Made by a program: the position numbers and the translations under genes. Positions 22,373 through 34,500 of a stretch of 64,000 bases of DNA are shown one piece after another. Under the pieces are notes generated by a model, which was given only the letters and a program-made list of their open reading frames with translations, was not told the origin of the DNA and did not search any database. Each line of letters starts with the position of its first letter. The first letter of the stretch is position 1. This DNA is from Argentina anserina (lineage: Eukaryota; Streptophyta; Magnoliopsida; Rosales; Rosaceae): contig NC_065878.1 of the NCBI RefSeq assembly GCF_933775445.1, forward strand, positions 3,184,001-3,248,000. The letters are read 5' to 3'.

Positions 22373-22856
22373 ATGTGAAATTTTGTTAAAATTCAAATGA
22401 GATTGGTATAAGTATGCTCAGAATGAAGAGAATAGCAGAAATTAGGGAACATTGAGCTTCGGTTTCGCCGGAATTGCTTGAAGCACCACCATTGATGGCG
22501 GCAACCCTTTGTGATGGTTGTTGCGTCTTGTAAAGTTGGTCGATTCGGAGTGGGTAGTATATCAAATGAAAGAGGGGAGCGAGATCTTTCTAAGAGTACT
22601 AATTTCGTCAAAATCTATCGCCGGACGAGAAAGTTATGGCCGAAATTAGAAAAAGAATGAAAAAAAGAAGAAAAAGAGTAAGAAATGGTAAAATAGTCCG
22701 TAAAATATTTTTAAAGTGACTTTTTTCTAATTTTGTTGACCTTTTTATAATTTCCACTTAAATGTGATGACTTTTTTATAATTTATTCATAAATAGTGAC
22801 TTTTTTCTAATATAAATTAGGAGATGGTACATTTTTATAATTTGCCCTTTATTTTA

Positions 22857-23870
22857 ATATAATAATAAATCATAAATAATTATTTTAATAAATATAACAA
22901 TGATAATAAACAATCATAATATATAGTTTGTCATGAAATAAATATCTGAGTTCTGCCAAATTATTATGGATATGCACGAGAAGAAGAAAATTATAGATAA
23001 TAGTTAGAATAATTATATTCTATATAAGGGTATTATATTGAATTTCATAAAAACAATATATTAAAATTTATTGTGTTTTGAGTGAAAGTTGCTTCTAAAA
23101 GGAACATTCGTGTTGTTTCTAATAACTACTGTGAGTGACTTACAAATTCTAAACAAAAGTTTATATTTTAAAAGTTATCAAACAATATAAAATATAAAAA
23201 TCGAGGTAGCTGATTTTTTTTTTAAACAAAGCTTTACCAAACTTGCCCTGAGAATAACAACGTTAATATGTCTCTTCTCTGCAGCGTAAGTGGCAAAGAG
23301 CCATAGAGGCTGCAAACTGCAATTTGTGCTTGAACAATGTATTCAAAACACAAAGAATGAAAATTTAAGTAGCTTCTCTGTATTTTTTTCTCATTGTACT
23401 ACTTCATCACTATGAAATGTTAAAAGGATAAAAACGATTCAATAAGCTAGCTAGATAGCTTAGTAAGCAACTGTGGTTACCACTTACCACCACATTTTAA
23501 GTTTGAAACAAACTCTAGAACACGATGTTTGCAGAGCAGTCTTACGGCATATTAACAAAAAACACGCCATTGCCCAAAACTTTTGTACAAAAATCAGTTT
23601 GGCCAGATTATAGCATTATTTAACATACTAATATATCAGTATGAGGATGACCTCCTTATTTCATACCAATTGAGAATTCAAGATATATTGACACTAATTG
23701 ACAGTGGTAGGTAGTATATAGTTCTGTTCAGTTTGCAATTGAAGAACTATAGGCTCAAACTACTATTGAATGTTCTCTACAGTAAACTTTGACAGAAATC
23801 CAGGTTTTCACCGGTATAGCTTCATCATATTTTCGATGAAAACATAAGACACTGCTTTTATCATAACAAG
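22857..23870. other. AT-rich spacer, nothing recognised
   Basis: No ORF over 60 codons and no element termini are visible. Confidence 0.5.
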
Positions 23871-23989
23871 AAAAGAAAGCGTCCAAAACAAATGGACATA
23901 ACAAAAGTTCAAAGCAAGAAAACTAAGAACAAAAATAACTCCATCAAATCTAGAACTCTAAACCGACCAACCTAAACGAGCCAAACAAC

Positions 23990-26900
23990 AATTATGTACC
24001 CGCAAGGAAGGAAAGAAAGAGCCCTAAAAGAGAAGAATGATCTTTCCTAGCCACGCTAGGAAATGATTCCTTCTTCGGTGCGGCATCGAGGCCCATGTTT
24101 CCAGCCTCATCAATTGCCTCCGACTCTTGCATCCAGTCTGCGCCTACAACCACCACAATCGTCGTCATTGTCTCCAAGAAGCTAGCAAGCGTCTATTGCA
24201 TCTCACCCTCTATCTCAGGATCCAAACTCCACTTAGCATATTTCATTTTATTCTTTTGGCCACGAGGACGTCCAGGCTTAAGTGGAGACACACCGGAGCA
24301 GCGAATTGCATGGCACCGGCCGCCACAGCCTGCAAACCAAGCTTGGTTGGAGAAAGAGAAACAATAACACGAGGAAGAGTATGCTTACACTTCTTGCCTG
24401 ATGTCCCCACTTGCTCCTCACGGCGGTGCTGGCCCCCCGAAATATGTGTGATGGGTGAGGGAACAGGGACCTCCTTCACTAGAACATGACGTTTTCCCTT
24501 AGGAGGAGCCTATGACGAAGGAATAGAAGTAATTAGGGTTTGGGGACATTAGCCCTAAACACCATTGTTGGAGCCGGTGGAATTGGTGAAGGGCAGCAGT
24601 GACATGTACCCTCTCAAGGGAAATCCAAGCCATTATGATTAATCATCATACAAATCCGGTACCGGCCAAGTAATCTTTCATACATAACGCCGATCAAATC
24701 TTCAAGTGAGATCCAGAGACGCTGACCCAAACGTATCAGGTCGTTCAGAGGAAGAACAATGATCGGTTCGATTACTCGAGATCAATATTAACCCTGTAAG
24801 CATCGTTAGTAGTATAAAGCAAGAGGGTATCGTTCACAAACCGGAGATCCAACCAGGGTAAAGAATCACAAACATTTAACAACGAATTCATAAGAGTTTA
24901 AAATACTTGAGATATATTTCGGATCAAACAGAAAATAAACCTAAACTAATATATACATGTGATCAACCAATCAACACATAAGCAATTACCAAACAAATAA
25001 CATAAGAACAAAGGTAACAAAATCTACTCTCAATCATGTTCATGCCGTAAGTATCATAGTTCATCTTAAATTCGATCATGCATCAAGTTCCTACTTGGTT
25101 CCTAATACATAGATATTATCGAGCTCAACTACTTGTCTTGCTACGAAATCTAACATACCAATTCATCATGCAATTACGTATCACAAAGAGAAATCAATAT
25201 GTTTAAAGCACCTATCCAATGTCGAACTTAAGATCATAATCGGTGGAGGAACAAAGGGGACAAACGATTAATCAACTACTTGTATCAAAATCGTTTTTAA
25301 CTTTGAATGATTAACATATGCGACATCAACTACTTGTATTAATCACACATGCAATATAAGAACACACCGAAAATTAATTAAGAACATAAATTGAAACTCA
25401 TGGCATAAAACCTAAAATCATTGAATAAAAATTGAAAACCTTAATTCATCATGTCATTCGAAAATTACAAATATCTTATAGACAAGAATAAAAATAACTT
25501 TAACAAAACCTAAACATAAATCATCCAAGAACAAGAACATAAAAACCCGAAAACTAAACATGAAGATCATAGAGTTACACTTTATAATTCTCCTCCCAAG
25601 GTTCCTTACAGAGGTAGCACGAGATCTTCAAGAGTATGATATCCTAGGCTCCCAAGCTTTGGACAGAAAATATGATGAAGGGTGGTGAATTCGGATTCTA
25701 TGGTTCTTGGTGAATGACAGTGTTTGGGCAGAGCTTTGGCAAGTCTTGTGAGCAAGGTTGATGATGATTTTATGTAGAAATGAGGTGCTATATATAGAGA
25801 GGAAGAAACCCAAGGGAGGATGGTCACAAAGTCCACAAAGTTGAAACCAAATTGGTTGAGGTTTCCTAGATTCGGCAGATCTGACCTTTGTCCCTTGTTC
25901 TAGCCATAACTTTCTCTAGAAAATAGATATTGAGATGATTCCAACTGACATTTTCAAATAGACTCCCAGGGATTTTCATCCATATATCATGCATTTTCTC
26001 AATCATTTTGAGTTGTCCAGGAGAACTCGTCAAAGTTGGATGATCTGCACTGCCAGAATTCTGATTTCTATAAGGATTGCATATCTTTTGCATTAATTAC
26101 ATATCTTCTTCCTCCTTTAATGCTGATTTCTTTTGCACAAATTTCTTCTTTTGAATTAGGGAGGCAGCAAAAGTCTTTAATTGCTGCAGCCATGTTTGAT
26201 TTTTCTTACCTCTCCTCATTAATTTGCTGCATGCTTTCTTTGACTTTCTTACTTCTTCTCATTAATTTGCTACATGCTTTCTTTGACATTCTTTGGTGCA
26301 GGGATTTATGGAGATTCTGATACATATTTATGCTCTATATGAAGGAGAAACAAGGTCTCAAGTTTCCCTCATAGCCCTTGGATCAAAAGCAAATCAATGG
26401 CTGAGATAATTCCGCCGAGCTCACTGAACCTCCGAGTAATGATTAAGTCATATCTACCTGTAGGAATAAGATATTGATTGATTCTAAATCCTACATAAAC
26501 TAGACTCACACAGCTTTCTATCCATATAAGGTATGTCTTCTAACTCGATCGGAGCTATCCAAGGGAGCCCATCGAAGTTGGGCTACGAATCTTGACAGCA
26601 TTTTAATTCTTGCATGGATTGGGCTTTTAAGTGTATCTTCTTCTCTTTCCTTGTGGAACTAGAATTGCTTTCCTTCTCCAACATGGATTTGTATTTCCTA
26701 ATAAGAATAAGTACGTTAGAAACAAAGAAATACGAAAGGATGAATCCTACTCGAACAAGGAATCATATTTCAACAAGGATTCTTAACACTTAGCACGATT
26801 TCATCATCAATTCACTCATAATTGATATAAGCTCTACCTAGACAATTATTCATACAAAAGAAACTAAAACACTCTAAATAAGAGGTAACAAAGAGTAAGA

Positions 26901-27520
26901 ATATGGCATAATCACATTAAAAACGTCACACTTTGTGCTCCCATCAAACAACCCTACCCCAAGAAACACCTCGGTGTAAACCATAGATATCAACCTTCAA
27001 GACCGGTCCAATGGTTTTTCCAACCATTCGGGCCGTGGCCGACGACATCAAGGCCGCAGGGAGGTGCTTGATCTCCACCCAGAGCCACACAAAATTGAGA
27101 GGCACCTCCATGATGTCAGAGAAGCCATCATAGTTAGTAAGGAGGATCATGGCATGTTGAAAGGCCCAAGGACCACCATTCTTGACGCGATTCACATCTC
27201 GCTCGTTGGTGAAGGTGAAAAGAAAACAATCACCATGAGCGGCTATCTCCACCAGAGCATTGAGACGCCACATTGAGCGAATTGCACTCCGGAAGGAATA
27301 AAATTGCACAGCGCGGGCAGTGTTCAACTTGTCGACCAAGAAAAAACGAAGGGCTACAAATCCTTTCTCAGGACATTTGAGGTTCCCTAAGTCTACAGAT
27401 TCATTGTGATTGGAGAGGGAAAGCTTGGAAGCGAGGTGCACTGCCATGGAAGTGACGAAAGCAGAGGCAACTGTGGCCATGGAAGCGACGGAAGCAGAAG
27501 CAACATAGGCCATTGGGGTG
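23990..27520 (-). pseudogene. DUF4283-type element remnant, copy 2, split by a solo LTR
   Basis: The minus strand reads GNLKCPEKGFVALRFFLVDK, CFLFTFTNERDVNRVKNGG PWAF, ILLTNYDGFSD and VPLNFVWLWVEIKHLPAAL, a good DUF4283 domain. It then reads VDIYGLHRG up to the insertion at 26946. Past the insertion the frame resumes with NDLIRLGQRLWISLED and YERLLGRYRICM, corresponding to the region leading to the zinc knuckle, whose cysteines are not preserved. A C-terminal part extends to about 23990. It matches the copy at 9900-11345 throughout and is better preserved. Confidence 0.78.
24760..26946 (-). mobile_element. Solo LTR, 2187 bp, perfect 5-bp TSD
   Basis: On the plus strand it runs TGATCGGTTCG to GTGCTCCCATCA, flanked by AACAA at 24755-24759 and 26947-26951. 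The natural LTR start on the minus strand is TGATGGGAGCACAAAGTG. No internal region or second LTR exists, so it arose by LTR-LTR recombination. The flanks rejoin to match DUF4283 copy 1, which confirms the borders. Confidence 0.88.
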
Positions 27521-27548
27521 AATTTGACACCAAACAACCTATTGTCTT

Positions 27549-27790
27549 GAGTGCATATGAGAAGTTTTAAATACACACCCATAAATTCTTGATACACACC
27601 CCTATCATTCAATAATTCAAATAACATTTTGCATGTATGTTTAATTTTCTTAACCCTAACCCTAGCATCTGAGTGCATATGTGAAGTTTTAAATACACCC
27701 ATAAATTTCTGATACACACCCCTATCATTTAATAATTCAAATAATATTTTTACATGTATGTTGAATGACCAAAAGAGGTAAATGTAATAA
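27549..27790. repeat. Tandem duplication, period about 122 bp
   Basis: GAGTGCATATGAGAAGTTTT at 27549 and GAGTGCATATGTGAAGTTTT at 27671 start two copies with shared ACACACCCCTATCATT and CATGTATGTT landmarks. They lie just upstream (minus sense) of DUF4283 copy 2. Confidence 0.85.
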
Positions 27791-28135
27791 TTCAGAAAAA
27801 TTAAAACAAATTAAATTATCAAAAATAAGAATTTATTTTTAGAAATAATTAAAATAAGAAAATTTACATGGAAATTTAAATTAGTATATATTTTGATGAA
27901 AAATTAAGTGGGAGATTTAAACAATCAATTCATTCCTTAATTTTCACTGAAAAAATCATTTCTATTTTTAGAGTCCCAAACAAGGTAATTCATGAAAGAA
28001 ATGTTCATCTTCATACATTCTTAATAAAAGAAATGTTCATCTTCTTCAAACAATCAATTCATCACTTTCTCTTTCATATATATATATATATATAGTCTAT
28101 CAAACAATCAATTCATCACTTTCACTCTATATATA

Positions 28136-28537
28136 TAGTCTCTATCTAGAGTGAAGCTTCACTTTGAAATTACAGAGTGAAGTTCTAATTTTGGCACACT
28201 TTTCGGTCAAATGTTTTCATCATAAGTGATTCAATATTTAGGTATGTTATTCAAGATCATCTCTACAAAGTTTCATCTAATTTGACAATGGTTTGAACTT
28301 TCAAAATTGAGATTTACACGAACGGTTCACGTTGAACTGTTTTAATTCATTCATTGATTTAATCTAATTTCAATACCTTAACGATGTCCGAATTAGATGA
28401 AATTTTGTAGAGATGATCTTGAATAACATACCTAAATATTGAATCGCTTATGGTGAAAAAATTTGACCGAAAAGTGTGTCAAAATTAGAACTTCACTCTA
28501 TAATTTCAGAGTAAAGCTTCACCCTGGATAGGGACTG
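28136..28537 (+). mobile_element. Fold-back MITE in (TA)n, full copy B
   Basis: The ends TAGTCTCTATCTAGAGTGAA and CACCCTGGATAGGGACTG are inverted, and TATATATA lies on both sides. Its non-inverted centre is in the same orientation as copy A. Confidence 0.85.
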
Positions 28538-29508
28538 TATATATATATATATATATATTCTTCATGTTGTTTATCATTTTTATGGTTAAAGAATTTGAAA
28601 AAAAACAATTGCAATCTATATTGATTCATAAGAATAAACAAGAATCGATATGAACATCTATACGATGTTAATATATATATATATATATATATATTAATAT
28701 ACTAGTCACTGTAAAAAGTAGCGTTGTATGTCTAAAGTAATGACGTATTTTGTGATTTTTTAATTCAATGGTATTTTAGGTTTTTAATGTGGTGTATTTA
28801 GTAAAAAATATTAGAATGAGAATTGAAATAGGTGATTTATGAAATATGAGTATGTATTAAGAGATTTTGGGTGTGTAAGTGCATATAAAGAGAGGGAGAG
28901 AGAAAATAGGTCACGGTATGTTTACTTTGAGCGGGGGAGGAAGTTGTAATTCCTAGTTTGCATAAGCGCTACATGCGCTTTTATTTGTCATAATTGGTTA
29001 AGTAGCATTTGAGATGGCCTATCATTCCAATTGCTTTACCCTTCTTTTCGCATGGCGTTATGCCAAATAAATTCGATTAATTTCCCTTAAAAAAACACTG
29101 CTTTATCATCTGTCTCAATGACCAGGTGATTCAGGGAAACAATTTAACGTCCAATAGTATACAGATACAGAATACAATATAGCTACAATGATTTGAAAGG
29201 ATTTTCCTAGAAAACTACATATAATAATACAATCTTCACAGAAATAATTAATATTAAAGTTAGGATCCACCACAACTGATCGGTTTTAATAGTATTGCTT
29301 CACAGAATTTCTTCAAGTTTGTCCTTAATTGAATGCTGATGAATGCATGCATTATAGTATATTTAAATATCTTATGTATCAAAGCTTTCAATTTTCAGAG
29401 TTTGACAATGCACATTTATCCCATAGTCTAGACTTCTAGTTCTAGACTTCTAGCACATTTATATTAGACTCGTTTGAAATCCAAGACTAATTAAACCAAC
29501 AGAAAGAC
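28538..29508. other. AT-rich spacer with (TA)n runs
   Basis: (TA)n runs occur at 28538-28557 and 28671-28694. Nothing else was recognised. Confidence 0.5.
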
Positions 29509-29766
29509 ATGGAGACTCAAGACTGGGAGCTTGATAAAAACATATTCAGGGAGTTAAAAGAAACATATTCACCTGAAGGAAAAATCAGTACAAATCTAGT
29601 TTTGCATTGCAGATGTACTAACTTGCAGAAGGCAAGAGAAGCTGTTATTGGACAAGATTTGCCAAAAGAATATCTAACCTGCTACTTTGCTACACCGACC
29701 TGTTACGAACACCATATGGCACGTAGAAGACAGCATGATTGCGAGAGCCCAGCATCTTTTGTGTAA
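29509..29766 (+). CDS. Hypothetical 85-residue protein
   Basis: A single ATG-to-TAA frame encodes a hydrophilic protein with four cysteines in its middle and C-terminal part (LHCRCTNLQ, LTCYFATPTCYEHH) and a basic MARRRQH segment. It has no signal peptide or membrane segment and no family I recognise. It lies between repeats, so it could be a gene fragment or chance. Confidence 0.25.
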   Translation: METQDWELDKNIFRELKETYSPEGKISTNLVLHCRCTNLQKAREAVIGQDLPKEYLTCYFATPTCYEHHMARRRQHDCESPASFV

Positions 29767-30025
29767 ATTCACGCTGATCCATCTAATATTGGATCTATGA
29801 AATCAAAATGCTTGTCATTGTCATTAGAAGTTTCGTATTACTTGGGTCAGTGACATTATTATTGGAAAATATTGCACCATATTTCTCCAATGGAAGTCAT
29901 GATGACATGAGACCAGGGTTATAGTCAAATTTGTGTAGCTTGACATATTTGCAAAGATAATATTCCCAACATGGCTGCATGACTTGGGTGCCACACTAAG
30001 TACAGTGCTATGCTACATTTGGCCA

Positions 30026-30032
30026 TATATAA
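30026..30032 (+). promoter_or_regulatory. TATA box before the 30121 ORF
   Basis: CATATATAAG lies about 90 bp before the ATG, with a CCAAT motif (AGCCAAT) just after it. A transcription start near 30060 would leave a short leader of about 60 nt. Confidence 0.4.
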
Positions 30033-30120
30033 GATGAGCCAATTATGAATATATACCACAGCAATTTTGGGAAGCTAGCTATCATTTTATCTCAGCCACA
30101 TCCATAATATAAGAAAGCAA

Positions 30121-30327
30121 ATGCATATCAGACGAGCTGCCATCATATGCTCCTCTATTCCCCTCTTGGGTTGTGTAGTGACAAGTATTGTTCATCTGTT
30201 CTCTTCTTCTCATTCGGACGATAAAGACGACGTGATGAGAGGTAGGGAAGACGAAGTTACTTCTTCTTCAAGTAATGCAACAGCTCAGAAGCATTTGCAG
30301 CAACTACAACGCATCAAAACAGCTTAA
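30121..30327 (+). CDS. Small signal-anchor or secreted peptide (68 residues), unknown family
   Basis: The N-terminus MHIRRAAIICSSIPLLGCVV is a basic start followed by a hydrophobic stretch to about residue 26, fitting a signal peptide or anchor. A Ser/Asp-rich acidic middle (HSDDKDDVMRGREDEV), a poly-Ser tract and a Gln/Lys-rich C-terminus (AQKHLQQLQRIKTA) follow. This is the layout of plant small secreted or membrane peptides, but no known motif was recognised. A well-placed TATA box supports a real gene. Confidence 0.42.
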   Translation: MHIRRAAIICSSIPLLGCVVTSIVHLFSSSHSDDKDDVMRGREDEVTSSSSNATAQKHLQQLQRIKTA

Positions 30328-31555
30328 TGATCGATATCGTTGTCCGTCTAAAACTACCAGCTAGTAAGTGGCCTTTTGTACCAGCATCTATTTTCAATCT
30401 GTGTACGTTCGATCTTACCGCATTGTAATGACATAATCATCAAACCTGGAAATGCTGGATTAAGATAACCCCAAAAACAGACGTACAAAGATTTCATCAA
30501 ATAGTTATAACTTATAAGTTCCTCTCTATTTCAACAGGTGTAAACAACTCTATGATATGTCACGATAAAGAGACCCCAAGGCCCAAACAGACCTAAATTG
30601 CTTGTTGTCAGCTGAATTAGCATCTGGGTTTCCCGCTGGAATAGGGTTTTACTGAGAGAGCTGAGAGGGACAGAGCTACAACGGCAGAGGGGTTCTGGGT
30701 CGGGTCGGGTCAATCTTAATCTTTCAACTTCAGGTCGGGTCCGGTAGTGCTGCTCTTGTTTTATTATACAAGCTCTCGTTCACTGGTTTTAAAAAGAAAC
30801 TCTTGCTTCTTCATTTACCAATTAGAATGAGGTCTCTTGGTAGCTAATTTATTCTAGTTTGGAAATTAGTTGTTAGGATTCGCAAACTATGTTTGAGGCG
30901 ACGGTTGTTGTAGACCCGATCGTTGTCCTAAGCTTACGACATATGATGCAACGTGCTCCATGCTATTGTTGAGCAAGGGGTTCAAAAATACAAATTACTG
31001 AATTTATTGGCAACATAATTTATTTTGAATTGACATGAAAACATGGGCGAATTTGCTTCAGGTCTAGTCTTTTCTAAAACTCGAACCAAGGGGTATACGT
31101 GCTGCAACAACAAGTGTTCTGCTCATTGCTAAGAAATGATCCACTGAAGTTAATTAACACTTCATCCGCTGTACAATTTCATTCAATGTTGAAATCCCAG
31201 ATACCTCGACTGGGGATTAACCGATTTTAATACACAAAAGAATCACATCCAACTATTGGTTTTTCCATTTACAATTCCAAAAGGCTCAGTAACTCTGGTT
31301 ACACCCTTAATCTACTACTAGTATATAACATGTATCTGTGACTATAAATTATAGATTTTGATTCTGGGGAGAAATGCAACAACAAATATGCAAAATCTTT
31401 TTCCCCTAGCGGCCTCTATTTGATCTTGAATGGTGATATTAGTGATCACATTCATGATCCTGCTAGTAAGCATTGTCATTTCCATTAAATACCCGACTAT
31501 ACATAGATGGCTGCCTGCACTTGAAGTTAAAATTTTGGGTCAGACTACACCGTCG
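30328..31555. other. Intergenic and PIP5K 3' region
   Basis: No supported gene. The minus-strand frame at 30531-30713 has no family features. The final part should hold the PIP5K 3' UTR. Confidence 0.4.
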
Positions 31556-34500
31556 TCATGTGTCTTCTACAAAAACTCTGAAGATGAAAGCACGGAAGCG
31601 TCTAGAGTACTGCTTTGGATCAACAGCGGAGATTGAAGTTGGATCATATTGGAATGACTTGTAGGCATGTTCAAGCTTTTTGCTGATATCGTAATCCTGT
31701 AGTATGTCAATGATACCAAAAAACAGGATGACATCATACAACTCTCCCGTTGGTTCTCCGACCAACTGTGCCTCACTATCAGGTTTTCTCAGAGTCTTTT
31801 CCGCCCATGCTGGCATATTAATACCTAATCTAATAGAAGCCCACCTAAAATAATTCAATAAAGTAAGTAATCCATCAGGTACATGTTAAAAGCTTAAAGC
31901 CTTCTCAAAAGAAAAATATTCAGCATAATGCATTGATTGTATTCCTTTTTTACCTGTTTGGGTCAGAAAGAAGCCGATCCATTTCACCCGTAGAAACTCG
32001 AGCAGCTCCATCAAGGTCAGGGTCACTATGTCCTGCAAGTATGGAGCACATATCATGGGTTCAGAGATGTATCAAATTGACAGAGTAATAATTGGGAAAT
32101 GACTAGAAATTACCAGATGGAGTGAGAAGTCCAGAAGTACGATCCGGAGTTGCAAGGGGATCGTTGGCTGAAGCTTCTCGGAAGTGAAGACCAATTAAAA
32201 GACTGTAGTCCATTATTCTTTCCTGTTCAAGGAAGTCGCAATCTCTGTCCACTTGCCTGCACGAATGTACATTTTAATAAGAAATATGGGTACCAGGCGA
32301 AAAAATGCCCGTGACAAATATCTAGTGTGCATAAACAAATTCACGGATTAATTTACATGGAAGTGTATCTGATCAGTAAAGGACAGATAATATTTTTCAC
32401 TATGGGCACTCTTGGTGCTAAACAAAAAAAAAACATAAACTCACTACCATAATAATCTACTCGATTGAGTTTCTTTGCGAAACTGACAGCATTGTAGCCA
32501 TGTATATATGTGAAAACAGGATAAGAAATCAGAACTATTATTATGCCTTTGTATGGTGGAAGAAGTTCTGATTAGGACCCGAGCATTTAAGATTGTATAA
32601 TGACCAACTGAAACATTATAATGTTATGACAATATTAAGTTCTAAGTTCCAACAATCACCAAATGAACTAAATTCTGATGAATGAGTTTCTGCTGCTTCA
32701 TTAATAACGAGGAGCTCTTGCTCAATGTCGCATGATTGTGCATGAAACCAGAACAGAAAGACAAAGTATAATACACACACACCAACCATATTAACTGAGG
32801 AATTACTTTTCTCTCCTCGAGTTCCACCTCCATTCAATGCATTACTATGACTATGAGAGAAATGAGTGAGATTGCCAACATGCATAACTTTTTGGATATC
32901 TGTAGCTATTCATACAGGATCGTAACATTTATTCATGCAGAGTTTAAAATAATTTGAGTTCATACAATGGACCAATAGAATCATGGAGAATATATAAAAG
33001 GAAACTAAAATATACCTGCAAAATTCTTGAAACCAAACCTTCTGTAACCTAAATATATAATTAAGATCAAGATCTTTAAGAGTTGTTGTTGCATCAATTT
33101 GTGCTGCAGGTTTATCGGTTGTACGGCCAAGGGAAGAGCCTTTCAAATCAAATCTTCTGTGAATGGCATACTCGGAGCAAAATAGATTCCCCATTATGAC
33201 AAAACGAACCTGAAAAATCAAATGGTCATAAATCAGAAGTTTAGAATTTAAAGAAGCATTTCAAATGCCCAGAATGTTACCTTCTTTTGGGTAGGTCCAG
33301 TTAGTTTTACACAATGAAGACCAAAAAACTTTGTCACCAGAGTATTCTCAAACGCTCGAACATGATTATAGTAAGCAGGAAGCATTCTCAGAAGAACCTG
33401 TATTGATGTTGTCCAGGTAAGATCAGCACATATGGAACACAAAATGTACAAGGATGACATCAGAACTCAAACAGGTCTTATATCATATTGATCTATATGA
33501 CGGGTACAAGTGAGGAGGCAAATGCTACATATAAGATCAGATATTACTGAAGAGATAGCTGAAGCTATAGAATACACATGCACCACGCCAGCAAGCACAC
33601 ACATATATGAGATAAAAGAAATAATCTTACTTTTACTTCTGCTTTCTTCATGGTCTTTATCATGTAACGGTCATCATTGGTCAAGTAAAAGAAGCTGCCA
33701 CTCTTTCCGGGGGATGAGAGTTCTCGAAGGGCATCATTTCCACATAGTGATATCATGTAGTCTGCTGGATCGACCTTAAACAGTTTCCTCAGAGTCCTGC
33801 AGATATATAGGACGAATCAGTAACCCATTATGAGCAGAAGATGATAGTGTGCGGATCTAAAAAACTGTTCTTTTAGAATTTGGTAAAAGAACGATACATT
33901 CCCATACAAGACGGACATAATTACCACTTAGTGAGACTAATTCTAACGAGAAAAAAAAAAGGACTACAGTGAACTTCCAACATATTTGCTCCAAATAGAT
34001 GGCAGTTCACGAGTCATATGAAACCGAATCAAAAACTACTTAATAATAGTCTCAAATGTACATACTACATTACTAATTACCAACTACAACCCCATTGATG
34101 ATAGGTACCAACATGCTATGCTAATGAAGGATGATCTTTTTAAAAAGAAACGTTTGTGGGCCTTACCTGAACACCACAGGGCAGTAATCCTTCCATTTAA
34201 AGTCACTCGACTGGTGAGGTGGAGTATACTTGGATCCATCTGGGGGGAACTTCGTCCAAACTTTTTCCCTGGGATCAAATGCTGAAGTCTTCAGATCAAG
34301 GGATGTAGTCGGAGCTGGCCTTCCAACAGAATGCCTGTGCTATGGCACACAAAACCAATCATGCATTGAAGAGTTCACTCAAGGATATACAATTGTATAA
34401 ATTCAAATTGAAAAGTACTTCATGTTTGTAGTGGAACCCTTTTCCCTTCACGAGAGGGAGTCAAGACTCTCAGTATATACCAGAAATTGTTAAAAATTTA

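Larger units (their letters stand above)
20978..22847 (+). mobile_element. Non-autonomous Mutator-like element carrying a gene fragment (Pack-MULE-like)
   Basis: The ends are GGGCTTCTTATAAAAA and, inverted, GGGCAAATTATAAAAA, with weaker matching for roughly 50 bp. The flanks are identical: TTTATTTTA at 20969-20977 and at 22848-22856, a perfect 9-bp duplication typical of Mutator elements. The 1870-bp interior carries a WAT1-like exon and a TGTGACAG minisatellite but no transposase. Confidence 0.82.

Noticed and set aside
21517..22611. Long minus-strand Thr/Val/His/Cys-rich frames
   Set aside because: They follow the TGTGACAG minisatellite, with no start context or domain; open only because the repeat lacks stops.
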